Positions 26,989 through 35,934 of a stretch of DNA of 64,000 nt are shown here, in pieces. The notes beneath the pieces are model-generated. The model was given only the letters and a program-made list of their open reading frames with translations. It made no database searches and was not told the origin of the DNA. The stretch comes from JACQFV01 sp964593585 (GTDB lineage: Bacteria > Zixibacteria > MSB-5A5 > WJJR01), in the NCBI GenBank assembly GCA_964593585.1, contig CAZQIZ010000011.1, forward strand, positions 27,329 to 91,328, given 5' to 3'. The position numbers were made by a program, and so were the translations under genes. How positions within the stretch are numbered: the stretch's first letter is position 1; each line of letters starts with the position of its first letter.

Positions 26989-28380
26989 TCAGGATTTGTC
27001 GCGCTCGGACGCAACCGTCGGACGGCGCAGAAAGCGCCAGCCGCGCGCCATGCCGCGGTGCTTCAGTTGATCGATCAGGACCGCCGCCAGGATGACCAGC
27101 CCCAACACCACCTTCTGCGTGTAACTCTCAACGTTGGTAAGATTCATGCCGTTCTGGATAACGCCGATGACCAGCGCGCCGATCAGCGTACCGAGGACTC
27201 GTCCTTCGCCGCCGCTGAGACTGGCGCCGCCGACCACGACCGCGGCGATGACATTCAGTTCGTAGCCCGCGCCGTAAGTCGGCGCCCCGCTTTTCAGTTG
27301 CGACGCCATGATCACGCCGCCCAGCCCCGCCAGCGCGCCGCAGAGGGTGTAGACCGCATACTGGATGCGATGGACGCGCACGCCCGCCAGACGCGCCGCT
27401 TCCGGATTGCCGCCGACGGCGTAGATGTAACGACCGAAAACGGTGCGCGTCATCACCAGGTGCGCAATCGCATAGAGCGCAATCATCAACAGAACCGCGT
27501 GCGGAATGCGCAAGAGCGGCTCGGTGCCGCGTCCCAGCCAGACAAAGCCATCGGGAATCTGATAGATGGGCAAACCCTGCGAGATGATGTAAGCGACGCC
27601 GGCGCCGACCTGCATCATTGCCAGCGTGGCGATAAAGGGCGGAATACGAAAACCGGTGATCATCCAGGCGCTGAACGCGCCGGCCAGCCCGCAGACGACG
27701 ATCGCGCCCAGCGAGGCGAGGATCATGCCGCCGGTGGAGGCGGCATGACCGCCCATGGCTTCGATGAACCAGGCGGTTAACACCGCCGACAGCGCGATCA
27801 GACTGCCCGCCGACAGGTCAATTCCGCCGGCGATGATGACCATGGTCATACCGATCGCAATGATCGCGATCACCGCGATCTGATTGGCGACATTGCGCAG
27901 GTTGTCGGCCAGTAGAAAGGTGGGCCACCGCGAAGGCGCCGGCGTCACCAGCGTCAGCGCCGCCAGCTCGGGCGTGCCCTGACGCAGCCCTTCCAGAATC
28001 GACCGCAGGGCCGCCGGAGCGGCGACCAACGCCGCCCCCGCGCCCTGTCCCAGCCGCTCACGGATCGCGGAGGGTTCGCCGAAGAGGACACCGGCGACGG
28101 TCTGCCCCCGCGATTCCAGCAACTGCCGCAGATGCGCGGCGAACAGACTGTCCTCATGCGTGGCGCGGCCCACGATCAACACATCCTGCGCGGAGGTGCC
28201 CCGCGCCGCGATCGACTCAGCCACCGTCGCCGCGGCATCGGAGCCAGTCGGGTACTGATCGGCCACGGTGAGGATGGAGAAGAAGATACCCAAGATGACG
28301 AGCACACCGAGCATCCCATAGTCGCTCAGGAGACCGACCAGACGGCCACGCCAGTGATGTAGAGGGCGAGCGTACATCAT
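26989..28380 (-). CDS. Ribose-type sugar ABC permease with an internal insertion
   Basis: The 463-residue permease belongs to the RbsC/BPD_transp_2 family. The diagnostic GMTMVIIAGGIDLSAGS and the C-terminal GGASLSGGEGRVLGTLIGA motifs are present. Between the first membrane helix (about 17-38) and the next one there are about 105 extra residues (about 40-145) not found in E. coli RbsC; they alternate predicted strands and helices (DVLIVGRATHEDSLF, TVAGVLFGE, GAALVAA) and would face the periplasm. The start is the ATG at 28380 or the adjacent one at 28377. Confidence 0.9.
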   Translation of the reverse strand: MMYARPLHHWRGRLVGLLSDYGMLGVLVILGIFFSILTVADQYPTGSDAAATVAESIAARGTSAQDVLIVGRATHEDSLFAAHLRQLLESRGQTVAGVLFGEPSAIRERLGQGAGAALVAAPAALRSILEGLRQGTPELAALTLVTPAPSRWPTFLLADNLRNVANQIAVIAIIAIGMTMVIIAGGIDLSAGSLIALSAVLTAWFIEAMGGHAASTGGMILASLGAIVVCGLAGAFSAWMITGFRIPPFIATLAMMQVGAGVAYIISQGLPIYQIPDGFVWLGRGTEPLLRIPHAVLLMIALYAIAHLVMTRTVFGRYIYAVGGNPEAARLAGVRVHRIQYAVYTLCGALAGLGGVIMASQLKSGAPTYGAGYELNVIAAVVVGGASLSGGEGRVLGTLIGALVIGVIQNGMNLTNVESYTQKVVLGLVILAAVLIDQLKHRGMARGWRFLRRPTVASERDKS

Positions 28381-28384
28381 CGAA

Positions 28385-29812
28385 TCAAACGGCCAGCGCC
28401 ATGATGGTTTCGGCGGAGGCCGTCTCGGTGTTGACGATTTCGCCGGCGATCTGACCGCGGCGCATGACCAGAATGCGATCGCACAATCCGAGCAGTTCGG
28501 GGAATTCCGAGGAGATGACGACAATCGCCTTCCCCTGCGCCGCCAACCGGCGGATGAGAAGGTACATCTCATGCTTGGCGCCGACATCGATCCCACGTGT
28601 CGGTTCATCGAAGATCAGGACACGGGCGTTGGTCTCCAGCCAGCGCGCCACCAGGAGCTTCTGTTGATTGCCGCCCGAGAGGTCGCGCGCCGGTTGCGCC
28701 GGCGAACTGAGACGCAGTTTCAATTCGCCCGCCCGCTCGGAAAATCGCGCGCCTTCGCGCCCGCTGTCGATCCACCCCGCGCGTGACCACGCGGCCATGT
28801 TACCCAGCGCGAAGTTGCCGAGCGCCGAGAGGGACAGAACCAGTCCCTGCGACTTGCGGTCCTCGGTCAGCAGACAAAGGCCGGCGGCAATGGCATCGCG
28901 GGGATTTCGAATCCGCGCCGGTCGGCCGTCGATGATGATCTCGCCGGATGTCATCGGGTCGGCGCCGAAGACCAGCCGTGCCAATTCGGTGCGTCCGGCG
29001 CCGACCAGGCCGCCCAGCCCCAGCACCTCGCCGCGACGGACCGCAAACGAGATGTCGGAGACGCGCGCGCCGGTCAGGCGACGCACCTCCAGCGCAATCT
29101 CTCCCGGGTGAGAGTCGCGCGGCGGGAACTCCTCGGCCAGCGACAGCCCGACCATCATCTCAATCAACGTGTCGCGATCCAGCGCGGCGGTCTCGCGCGC
29201 CGGCACGGTCTGGCCGTCGCGCATGACGGTGACCCGATCGGAGAATGCGAGGATCTCCTCGAGCCGGTGACTGATGAAGATGATGCCGATGCCGCGCGCG
29301 GCCAGCTCGCGCAGGATGCCGGCCAGACGGCCCGCCTCATGCGGCGAGAGCGATGCCGTCGGCTCATCGAGGATGAGAATGCGGGCCTCGCGGATCAACG
29401 CACGCCCGATCTCCACCAACTGCTGATGCCCGATGCTCAGATCGCGCACCGGGGTCTCCAATGGCAGATCGACACCCAGCCGGTCGAGCACCGAACGGGC
29501 CAGCGCGCGTTCGGCGGCGGCATCGATGAAACCGCGCCGCGGGGATTCCCGTCCCAGCAACAGGTTCTCGCGCACCGTGAGCGCGGGAACCAGTGAAAAT
29601 TCCTGATAGATAGTGGCGATGCCGGCGGCGATCGCGTCGCCGGGACGCCGGAATTGAATCGGTCGGCCCTCCAGCTGAATATCCCCGGCGTCGGCGCTCT
29701 GCACACCGGTGAGGATCTTAACCAGCGTGCTCTTTCCGGCGCCGTTGGCGCCGAGGAGGGCGTGGATTTCCCCCGTGCGCAATTCAAACCCGGCGCCCCG
29801 TAGCGCGACCAC
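28385..29812 (-). CDS. Ribose-type sugar ABC ATPase (two NBDs); true start uncertain
   Basis: The RbsA-like ATPase has two nucleotide-binding domains: the first with GANGAGKST, signature LSIGHQQ and ILILDEPT; the second with the usual degenerate GLVGAGRTE, LSGGNQQK and LIFDEPTRGIDVG. The GTG at 29812 is the first canonical start, but family homology continues upstream in frame (LLCATGIHKAFPGV), back to the TAG of rbsB at 29911. No ATG, GTG or TTG exists in that stretch; CTG at 29848, ATT at 29833 or ATC at 29872 are candidates. Starting at GTG would remove the first strand and the A-loop aromatic. Confidence 0.88.
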   Translation of the reverse strand: MVALRGAGFELRTGEIHALLGANGAGKSTLVKILTGVQSADAGDIQLEGRPIQFRRPGDAIAAGIATIYQEFSLVPALTVRENLLLGRESPRRGFIDAAAERALARSVLDRLGVDLPLETPVRDLSIGHQQLVEIGRALIREARILILDEPTASLSPHEAGRLAGILRELAARGIGIIFISHRLEEILAFSDRVTVMRDGQTVPARETAALDRDTLIEMMVGLSLAEEFPPRDSHPGEIALEVRRLTGARVSDISFAVRRGEVLGLGGLVGAGRTELARLVFGADPMTSGEIIIDGRPARIRNPRDAIAAGLCLLTEDRKSQGLVLSLSALGNFALGNMAAWSRAGWIDSGREGARFSERAGELKLRLSSPAQPARDLSGGNQQKLLVARWLETNARVLIFDEPTRGIDVGAKHEMYLLIRRLAAQGKAIVVISSEFPELLGLCDRILVMRRGQIAGEIVNTETASAETIMALAV

Positions 29813-29908
29813 GCCGGGGAAGGCCTTGTGAATGCCGGTGGCGCACAGAAGCGGCGCGCCGCTGTCAGCGATGGAGGATAAGCTCGTATATGCCTCGCGT
29901 GGCCGGCG

Positions 29909-30844
29909 CTACGACGCGCTGGCCGCGGTGAACAGATCGCAGGGCACCAGAACCTGCGGCGCGACAGCGGCGCCGGACATGTAGGCCCGGATCGCCTCGA
30001 TGGTCTTCTGCCCGATCACGCGCGGCTGCTGGATCACATCGGCAACGATCTTGCCGGCCTGGATCGCCGCGCGCGCTTCGGGGACGGCATCGAAGCCGAC
30101 CACACGCACACTTCCGAGTTTGCCCGCCTTTTCGATGGCCGCCAACGCGCCCAGTGCCGAGTCGTCATTGATGCCAAAGATCCCATTCAGATCGGGATGC
30201 GCCTGCAGGATATCCTCGGTGGTTTTCATCGCCTGGTCTTTCATTCCGCGACCGGAAAGCTTGGCGACGATGCGCATGCCGGGATGTTTGACCAGTTCCT
30301 CCTCGAAACCGCGCACGCGCTGGATGACCGACTCGACTTCGGGATGGTCGATGATCGCCACGTTCCCCTGGCCGCCAAGCGCCTGCGCCAGCGCCTGGGC
30401 GGCCAGCGCGCCGCCGGCGACATTGTCGGAGGCCACATGCGAGACGATCCGCACACCCTCGGCGAGGCAGGCGATGTCGGCGGTGAAGACCGGAATGCCG
30501 GCGTCATTGGCAACCTTGACCGCGGTGCCGATTGATTTGGAATCGCAGGGCGCGACGATGATGGCATCGACCTTGCGCACGATGAACTCGCCCAACTGAT
30601 CCTTCTGGCGCGCGACATCGAACTCGCCGGCGGTGACAATCAGCGTGTACCCCGCCGCCGCGGCCGCGTCGGTCAGGCCCGCTTCGAGTTCCTGATAGAA
30701 CGGATGCGTGCGGGTCAGAAGCGAGACGCCGACGGTGAATTCCTTCTTCGCTTGCGACGACGGTTCGGGGCCGCTTTTCCCGCAGCCGAGCACCAGGACG
30801 GCCGCCACAACGGCCGTCAGCAGACCGGAGACCAATGCGCGCAT
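29909..30844 (-). CDS. Sugar-binding lipoprotein of the ribose ABC type
   Basis: The 311-residue periplasmic-binding protein of type 1 (RbsB family) is first in the transport operon. It has a lipoprotein signal peptide with lipobox LVLGC (C21) and the family core (VGVSLLTRTHPFYQELEAG, about 38-56; DNVAGG; GINDDSALGA). It would capture a monosaccharide, plausibly mannose given the downstream mannosidase, and deliver it to the permease. A 7-bp hairpin (30869-30886) lies in its 5' leader. Confidence 0.92.
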   Translation of the reverse strand: MRALVSGLLTAVVAAVLVLGCGKSGPEPSSQAKKEFTVGVSLLTRTHPFYQELEAGLTDAAAAAGYTLIVTAGEFDVARQKDQLGEFIVRKVDAIIVAPCDSKSIGTAVKVANDAGIPVFTADIACLAEGVRIVSHVASDNVAGGALAAQALAQALGGQGNVAIIDHPEVESVIQRVRGFEEELVKHPGMRIVAKLSGRGMKDQAMKTTEDILQAHPDLNGIFGINDDSALGALAAIEKAGKLGSVRVVGFDAVPEARAAIQAGKIVADVIQQPRVIGQKTIEAIRAYMSGAAVAPQVLVPCDLFTAASAS

Positions 30845-30868
30845 TCTGTTCCTCCGTGAAGGGGCGTC

Positions 30869-30886
30869 CGTCTGCCCGCGCAGACG
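30869..30886. promoter_or_regulatory. Inverted repeat in the leader of the sugar transport operon
   Basis: CGTCTGC-CCGC-GCAGACG, a perfect 7-bp stem 25 bases upstream of the rbsB-like ATG. There is no T-tract, so a LacI-type operator or a leader hairpin is more likely than a terminator for hypE. Confidence 0.3.
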
Positions 30887-30940
30887 AAGTATTCAGGCAA
30901 GGGAAACTAACTCACGCGCCGGGGTGTTTCAAGCGGCGGT

Positions 30941-31993
30941 TCAGCAGATTCGTGGCAAAAGCTCGCCGGTAGGCATGTCGATGATCCGCTCGGTGCCGAT
31001 CACGGTTCGCAGCACGACCAGCCGGTCACGCGTGTCGGACACTGTGCCGATCCGGCCGGCGCCGGAGGCGACCGGGTGCCGGCTCAGGATGGCCAGCGCC
31101 CGCTCGGCGCAGTCGGCGGGCACAAAGGCGCAGAAACGCCCCTCGTTGGCAATGTGCAGAGGATCGAGACCGAGAATTTCGCAGGCGCCGCGCACTTCAT
31201 CGGCCACCGCGATCGCTCCTTCGTCGATCTGAAACCGGCAACCCGATGCGTCCGCCAACTCGACCAAGGCGCTGGCCAGCCCCCCGCGGGTCAGGTCGCG
31301 CAGGCAGTGAACCGGGATGCCCGCGGCCAGAAGATCGAGGACCGGAGCGTGGAGAGGCGAGCAGTCCGACACGATTGGGCATTCGAAGCGCAGCCCTTCG
31401 CGCACCGCCATCAAGGCGATCCCGTGACGTCCCAGATCGCCGCTGACAAGGATCGCGTCGCCGGGTCGTATCCGCGCCGGCGCGATCTCCACCCGATCGT
31501 CGACCCAACCAATACCACTGGTGTTGATGTAGATGCCGTCGCCGTGGCCATGCTCGACCACCTTGGTGTCGCCGGTCAGCAGTCGGACACCGGCCGCGTG
31601 GGCCGCCGCGCGCATTGAGCGGACGATTCGCGTAAGATCGGAAATCGGAAAGCCCTCCTCGAGAATCACGCCCACGCTCAAGGCGTCGGGAAGCGCGCCG
31701 CACATCGCCAGATCGTTGACCGTGCCATAGACCGCCAGTGAACCGATGTCGCCGCCGGGAAAGAAAAGCGGCCGGACGACAAATGAGTCGGTGGTGAAGG
31801 CCAGACGGCCGGAGTGACAGGGCGTCACCGCGCCGTCGTGGAGTGTGGAAGATATCGACGGATCGGCCAGAAAGATGCGCTCGATCAGTTCATGCATCAA
31901 CCGCCCACCGCCACCGTGCGCCATCGTGATCGTCGGTTCGGACGCGGGCACCGGACAGGCCAGGCCGCCGGGATGGGCAGATTCCGTGTTCAT
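30941..31993 (-). CDS. hypE: Hydrogenase maturation protein HypE
   Basis: The 350-residue HypE dehydrates the carbamoylated C-terminal cysteine to make the cyanide ligand of the NiFe site. The protein ends in PRIC, so the essential C-terminal Cys is intact. AHGGGGRLMHELI (N-terminal) and the GDTKVVEHGHGDG segment are typical. The ATG at 31993 overlaps the hypD stop (ATGA). It is the last gene of the hydrogenase operon. Confidence 0.95.
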   Translation of the reverse strand: MNTESAHPGGLACPVPASEPTITMAHGGGGRLMHELIERIFLADPSISSTLHDGAVTPCHSGRLAFTTDSFVVRPLFFPGGDIGSLAVYGTVNDLAMCGALPDALSVGVILEEGFPISDLTRIVRSMRAAAHAAGVRLLTGDTKVVEHGHGDGIYINTSGIGWVDDRVEIAPARIRPGDAILVSGDLGRHGIALMAVREGLRFECPIVSDCSPLHAPVLDLLAAGIPVHCLRDLTRGGLASALVELADASGCRFQIDEGAIAVADEVRGACEILGLDPLHIANEGRFCAFVPADCAERALAILSRHPVASGAGRIGTVSDTRDRLVVLRTVIGTERIIDMPTGELLPRIC

Positions 31994-33114
31994 TGTTGCG
32001 TCTCCCCTGTCGGATGGGCCGCCACCCGTCGGCCATAATGGAAGTAGGCGGCACAGGCCCCCTCGCCGGAGACCATCGTCGCGCCCAATGGATGCTCGGG
32101 GGTGCAGATTGTCCCAAAATGCGAACACGCGCGCGGATCGAGGATGCCGCGCAGAACATCGCCGCTGGGACAATTCGAGGGCTCGGCATCCGGGGCGTCC
32201 GAGAGCGCAAAACGCGCCTCGGCATCAAGGTCGCGGTATTCGTCCGCCAACCGCAGACCGCTCCGGGGAATCACACCCAGGCCGCGCCACTCGGCATCGA
32301 CGATCTGAAAGACCTCGTCCACGAGCGCACGCGCCGCCGGATTGCCGCCCTCGCGCACACTGCGCGCATATTCGTTGACCACTTCGACGCGTCCCGCTTC
32401 GAGCAGTTCGACACAGGACAGGATTCCGCGCAGGATGTCGAGGGGTTCGAAGCCGGTGACAACGATCGGCACGCGATAGGTGGCAGCCAGAGCGTGGTAA
32501 GCGCTGTTTCCGGTCACGGTGCAGACATGCCCGGCCGCCAGAAAACCCTGCACCTGCGCTCCGCCGGGCGCCAGAACCGCGGCCATTGCCGGCGGGATCA
32601 GCACCTGCGCGCTCAAGACGGAGAAGTTGGAAAGGCCGGTATCATGCGCCCGACGGACCGCCAACGCATGCGCCGGCGCGGTGGTTTCAAATCCGACGGC
32701 AAGGAAGACGACATGCCGGTGTGGCTCGCGCTCGGCCAGCACAACGGCGTCCAGCGGCGAATAGACCACGCGCACATCCGCCCCCTGCCCGCGCGCGGCC
32801 TGCAAACTGCCGCGCCGTCCCGGCACCCGCATCATATCGCCAAAACAACAGAGCGTGACATGATGGTCAAGCGCCAGCGCGATGGCGCGGTCGATCACCG
32901 GCTGCGGTGTCACACAGACCGGGCATCCCGGACCATGGAGAAGTTTGATCGTGTCGGGCAGAAGCGCTTCGATGCCATATCTGACAATCGCGTGCGTCTG
33001 ACCGCCGCAGACTTCCATGATCGTCCACGGCCGCGTCGTGCGCCGGGCGATGCGCGCCGCCAGGGTCTGTGCCCGCGCCGGATCGCGAAAATCATCGACG
33101 AACGCCAGCGCCAT
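31990..33114 (-). CDS. hypD: Hydrogenase maturation protein HypD
   Basis: The 374-residue HypD is the [4Fe-4S] scaffold on which Fe(CN)2CO is assembled with HypC. Conserved motifs are MEVCGGQTHAI (about 33-43), LLHGPGCPVCVTP (about 58-70) and GFETTAPA (about 143-150); C-terminal cysteines in CTVTGNSAY, GDVLRG and the CSHFG/CTPEHPLG region fit the cluster. The ATG at 33114 leaves 1 base after hypC. Confidence 0.95.
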   Translation of the reverse strand: MALAFVDDFRDPARAQTLAARIARRTTRPWTIMEVCGGQTHAIVRYGIEALLPDTIKLLHGPGCPVCVTPQPVIDRAIALALDHHVTLCCFGDMMRVPGRRGSLQAARGQGADVRVVYSPLDAVVLAEREPHRHVVFLAVGFETTAPAHALAVRRAHDTGLSNFSVLSAQVLIPPAMAAVLAPGGAQVQGFLAAGHVCTVTGNSAYHALAATYRVPIVVTGFEPLDILRGILSCVELLEAGRVEVVNEYARSVREGGNPAARALVDEVFQIVDAEWRGLGVIPRSGLRLADEYRDLDAEARFALSDAPDAEPSNCPSGDVLRGILDPRACSHFGTICTPEHPLGATMVSGEGACAAYFHYGRRVAAHPTGETQQ

Positions 33115-33115
33115 G

Positions 33116-33355
33116 TTAATCGCCGCCGCTTTCGCCGAGTCGTTCCAGCTCCGCCAGCGTCGCACGCGCCTCGGCCTCATCCAGACGGCTGATCGCCACG
33201 CCGACATGCACGATGACATAGTCGCCGATCATCGCTTCGGGAACAAAGGCGAGATTCACATCGCGCACGATCCCGCCAAAATTGACGCGACCATGACGCG
33301 CCAGCGGATTGTCGCCTTCAATGGTCTCGACCCGCCCGGGCACCGCCAGACACAT
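33116..33355 (-). CDS. hypC: Hydrogenase maturation chaperone HypC
   Basis: The 79-residue protein begins MCLAVPG, with the catalytic N-terminal Cys2 and the signature of the family, then the GDYVIVHVGVAI core. It shuttles the iron centre from HypD to the large subunit. The ATG shares a base with the hypF stop (TGATG). Confidence 0.95.
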   Translation of the reverse strand: MCLAVPGRVETIEGDNPLARHGRVNFGGIVRDVNLAFVPEAMIGDYVIVHVGVAISRLDEAEARATLAELERLGESGGD

Positions 33356-35670
33356 CAACGCTCTCCTTTTCCGCGGCATGCCAGCGCATAGAGTTGACCC
33401 AGCGCCAGCCCGCCGTCATTGCAGGGCACCTGACGATTCCAATAGACATGGAACCCCGCGACCTGCAGCTGCGCGACCATCAGTTCCAGAAGCCGCTTGT
33501 TTTGGAAGCAGCCGCCGCCCAACGCGATCTCCGGCGTGCCAACACGGCCGGCAATGGCGACTGCGAAGGCGACCAACGTCGCATGGAAACGCTCGGCAAT
33601 CCGACCCACCGAAACGCCGCTGCGACGATCGGTTACGATTTCACGAACCATCGGCCGCCAATCAAGACGCAGACAGTCGTGCGCGTCGACTTGGTATGGA
33701 TAGGGCGGCGCACCGGCGCCATCCGCCGCGAACTCCAGTTCCATCGCCGCCTGGCCATCGAACTGGATCACCTGACGCAGACCCAGCAGACTGGCGATGC
33801 CGTCGAAGAGACGGCCCACGCTGCTGGTCAGGGGCGAGTTGATGCCCCGTGTGCGCATGATTTCCAGATTCGCGCGGTCGGACGCGGGGAACTCACGCAG
33901 GCACTCGAGCCATTCATGCTCCGACGGCGCGCCCTCGCAGGCGTCACACAGAAGCGCATAGGCGATGCGTCGCGGCTCCCAGATCGCCTTCTCACCGCCG
34001 AGCAACGGAAACGGCCGCAACGACGCAACCCGTTCAAAACCGCCGATCGACACCTTCAGGAACTCGCCGCCCCAGACTGAGCCATCGGCTCCATATCCGG
34101 TGCCGTCCCAAGCGATGCCAAGCACGTCGCGGGTCAGGCCGTTGTCGGCCATTGTGGCGAGAATATGGGCATGGTGATGCTGGACACCCTGTGTGGGGAT
34201 CGTCAATGCCGCGGCGTAGCGTGTCGAGTGATAATCCGGGTGCGGATCGGCGGCGACGACCACGGGCTCCAGCGACAGATACTGTTTCAGGTCCGAGATC
34301 GAATCGTTAAAGGCGACAGCCGCCTGGGGCGCGTCGAGATTGCCGATATGACGACTGAGGTGTGCGCTGGTCTTGTGCGCCATCGCCACCGAGCTCTTTT
34401 GCTCGGCGCCGACCGCCAGTGAATCCGGAACTGGCAACGGCAAGGCGATAATATCGGGGACATAGCCGCGCGCGCGACGAATCAGAAGCGGCCGCCCGGC
34501 CGCCACACGCACAACCGAATCATCGATGAAGCGGGCGATCAGGCGATCGTGAAACAGGAAGCGATCGACGATGTCCCCCAGACGCGCGAATGCCTCGTCG
34601 TTGTCAAAGCAGATTGGTTCTTCGCTGCGGTTGCCGCTGGTGGCGACCACAGCAAACCCCAGATCACCGAGGAGCAACAGATGCAACGGCGAATATGGCA
34701 GCATGATGCCCAGCGTCGGATTTCCCGGCGCGACCAGCGCCGAAATGCCCGCCTTCTCCCGCTGCGGCACAATGACGATCGGTGAAGCGGCCGACTGAAG
34801 CAGAGCGCGCTCGCCATCGTCCAGGACGCAATCCATTTCCGCCGCATCCAGCGACGGATACATCAGCGCCAGCGGACGTGCCTCGCGTCCCTTGCGGGAG
34901 CGCAACCGCCGCACGGCCTCATCATTGCGCGCATCAACCATGAGATGGAACCCACCGATTCCCTTGACCGCAACGATCTGTCCGTTGCGAATGGCCTCGC
35001 ACGCTTTTCCTATCGCCGCCTCACGCACCGCGACGACATGACCGTCGGCATCGCAGAGTGTCACCTGCGGCCCGCAGTGGGCGCAGGCGATCGGCTCGGC
35101 ATGAAAGCGGCGGTCGCCGGGGTCCTCATACTCGCGCCGGCAGTCGGCGCACATCGGGAAGCCGCTCATCGTGGTGCGGGCGCGGTCATAGGGCGAGCCG
35201 GTGACTATCGAAAACCGCGGTCCGCAGTGGGTGCAATTGATGAAGGGGTAGCGGAAGCGTCGGTTGCCGGGATCGCGCAATTCCGCGGCGCACTCGGGGC
35301 AGACGGCCAGATCGGGCGGAATGGCGAAGGTGTCCTGCCGGGAAGCGCCGTCGGTGGAACTGGCCACCACACTGAAGCCCGCAAACGATCGCGTCTCATC
35401 AGGCGACGCATCCAGGTGCATCGGTCGCGCATGCGGGGGAGCATCGCTCATAAGCCGCCGCTTGAATTCTGTCAATGCCTCGGACGTCGCGGCCGCGTGG
35501 ATAACGACGCCCGACGGGCTATTGCGCACGTCGCCGTTGATCCCCAGTGACGTTGCCAGACGATACACAAACGGACGGAAGCCGACCCCCTGCACCACGC
35601 CGCCGACCACGATGACCTCGTGGCAGAGCGCCGCGCGCGCTGGCCGCGCTGTGGCGGGCGAAGCGGACAT
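33355..35670 (-). CDS. hypF: Carbamoyltransferase HypF
   Basis: The 771-residue HypF transfers the carbamoyl group to HypE. Domains in order: acylphosphatase (about 18-105, GVVQGVGFRPFVYRLA), two zinc-finger pairs (CPEC/CTHCG and CADC/CAHCG, about 123-200), YrdC-like domain (about 210-390, with KGIGGFHL) and the Kae1-like carbamoyltransferase domain (about 410-770, HHHAHI and GGCFQNK). Length and order are normal. Confidence 0.96.
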   Translation of the reverse strand: MSASPATARPARAALCHEVIVVGGVVQGVGFRPFVYRLATSLGINGDVRNSPSGVVIHAAATSEALTEFKRRLMSDAPPHARPMHLDASPDETRSFAGFSVVASSTDGASRQDTFAIPPDLAVCPECAAELRDPGNRRFRYPFINCTHCGPRFSIVTGSPYDRARTTMSGFPMCADCRREYEDPGDRRFHAEPIACAHCGPQVTLCDADGHVVAVREAAIGKACEAIRNGQIVAVKGIGGFHLMVDARNDEAVRRLRSRKGREARPLALMYPSLDAAEMDCVLDDGERALLQSAASPIVIVPQREKAGISALVAPGNPTLGIMLPYSPLHLLLLGDLGFAVVATSGNRSEEPICFDNDEAFARLGDIVDRFLFHDRLIARFIDDSVVRVAAGRPLLIRRARGYVPDIIALPLPVPDSLAVGAEQKSSVAMAHKTSAHLSRHIGNLDAPQAAVAFNDSISDLKQYLSLEPVVVAADPHPDYHSTRYAAALTIPTQGVQHHHAHILATMADNGLTRDVLGIAWDGTGYGADGSVWGGEFLKVSIGGFERVASLRPFPLLGGEKAIWEPRRIAYALLCDACEGAPSEHEWLECLREFPASDRANLEIMRTRGINSPLTSSVGRLFDGIASLLGLRQVIQFDGQAAMELEFAADGAGAPPYPYQVDAHDCLRLDWRPMVREIVTDRRSGVSVGRIAERFHATLVAFAVAIAGRVGTPEIALGGGCFQNKRLLELMVAQLQVAGFHVYWNRQVPCNDGGLALGQLYALACRGKGER

Positions 35671-35934
35671 TTACTGTGCGACCTCCACGCCGGTGATCAT
35701 GATGTCGAGGGCGTGCGGATCGGCGGGATTGTCCGCGACGGAGATGTCCAGCCGCGCATTTTCCGCCGGCGTGCCAGCCGCCGCCTCGGTGAAATGCTCG
35801 TTGAGATGGGATGGCGTCATGTTTACCAGCGCTCCCAACGTTATCTGAACGCCGGTCACACGCCGTCCCCTGTGCGCGTCCATCTGGGTCAGGATCTGCT
35901 TCATTAATCCTTTCATCAGCGATGATTCATGCAT
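35671..35934 (-). CDS. HypA-like protein lacking the zinc ribbon
   Basis: The 87-residue protein has the HypA N-terminus: MHESSLMKGLMKQ (His2 and Glu3 are nickel ligands in HypA), VTGVQITLGALVNM, and ITGVEVAQ aligning with the last strand. Normal HypA is about 113 residues and carries a CxxC...CxxC zinc-binding domain; this protein has no cysteine at all. The missing part lies exactly between ARLDISVAD and DIMITGVEV, so it looks like a clean loss rather than a frameshift. It overlaps the protease gene by 8 bases and abuts hypF. No hypB is present nearby. It may deliver nickel without the zinc site or have another role. Confidence 0.8.
   Translation of the reverse strand: MHESSLMKGLMKQILTQMDAHRGRRVTGVQITLGALVNMTPSHLNEHFTEAAAGTPAENARLDISVADNPADPHALDIMITGVEVAQ

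Noticed and set aside
30869..30886. Terminator for the hydrogenase operon
   Set aside because: The hairpin is only 7 bp and no T-tract follows on the minus strand; it is recorded as a possible regulatory site instead.
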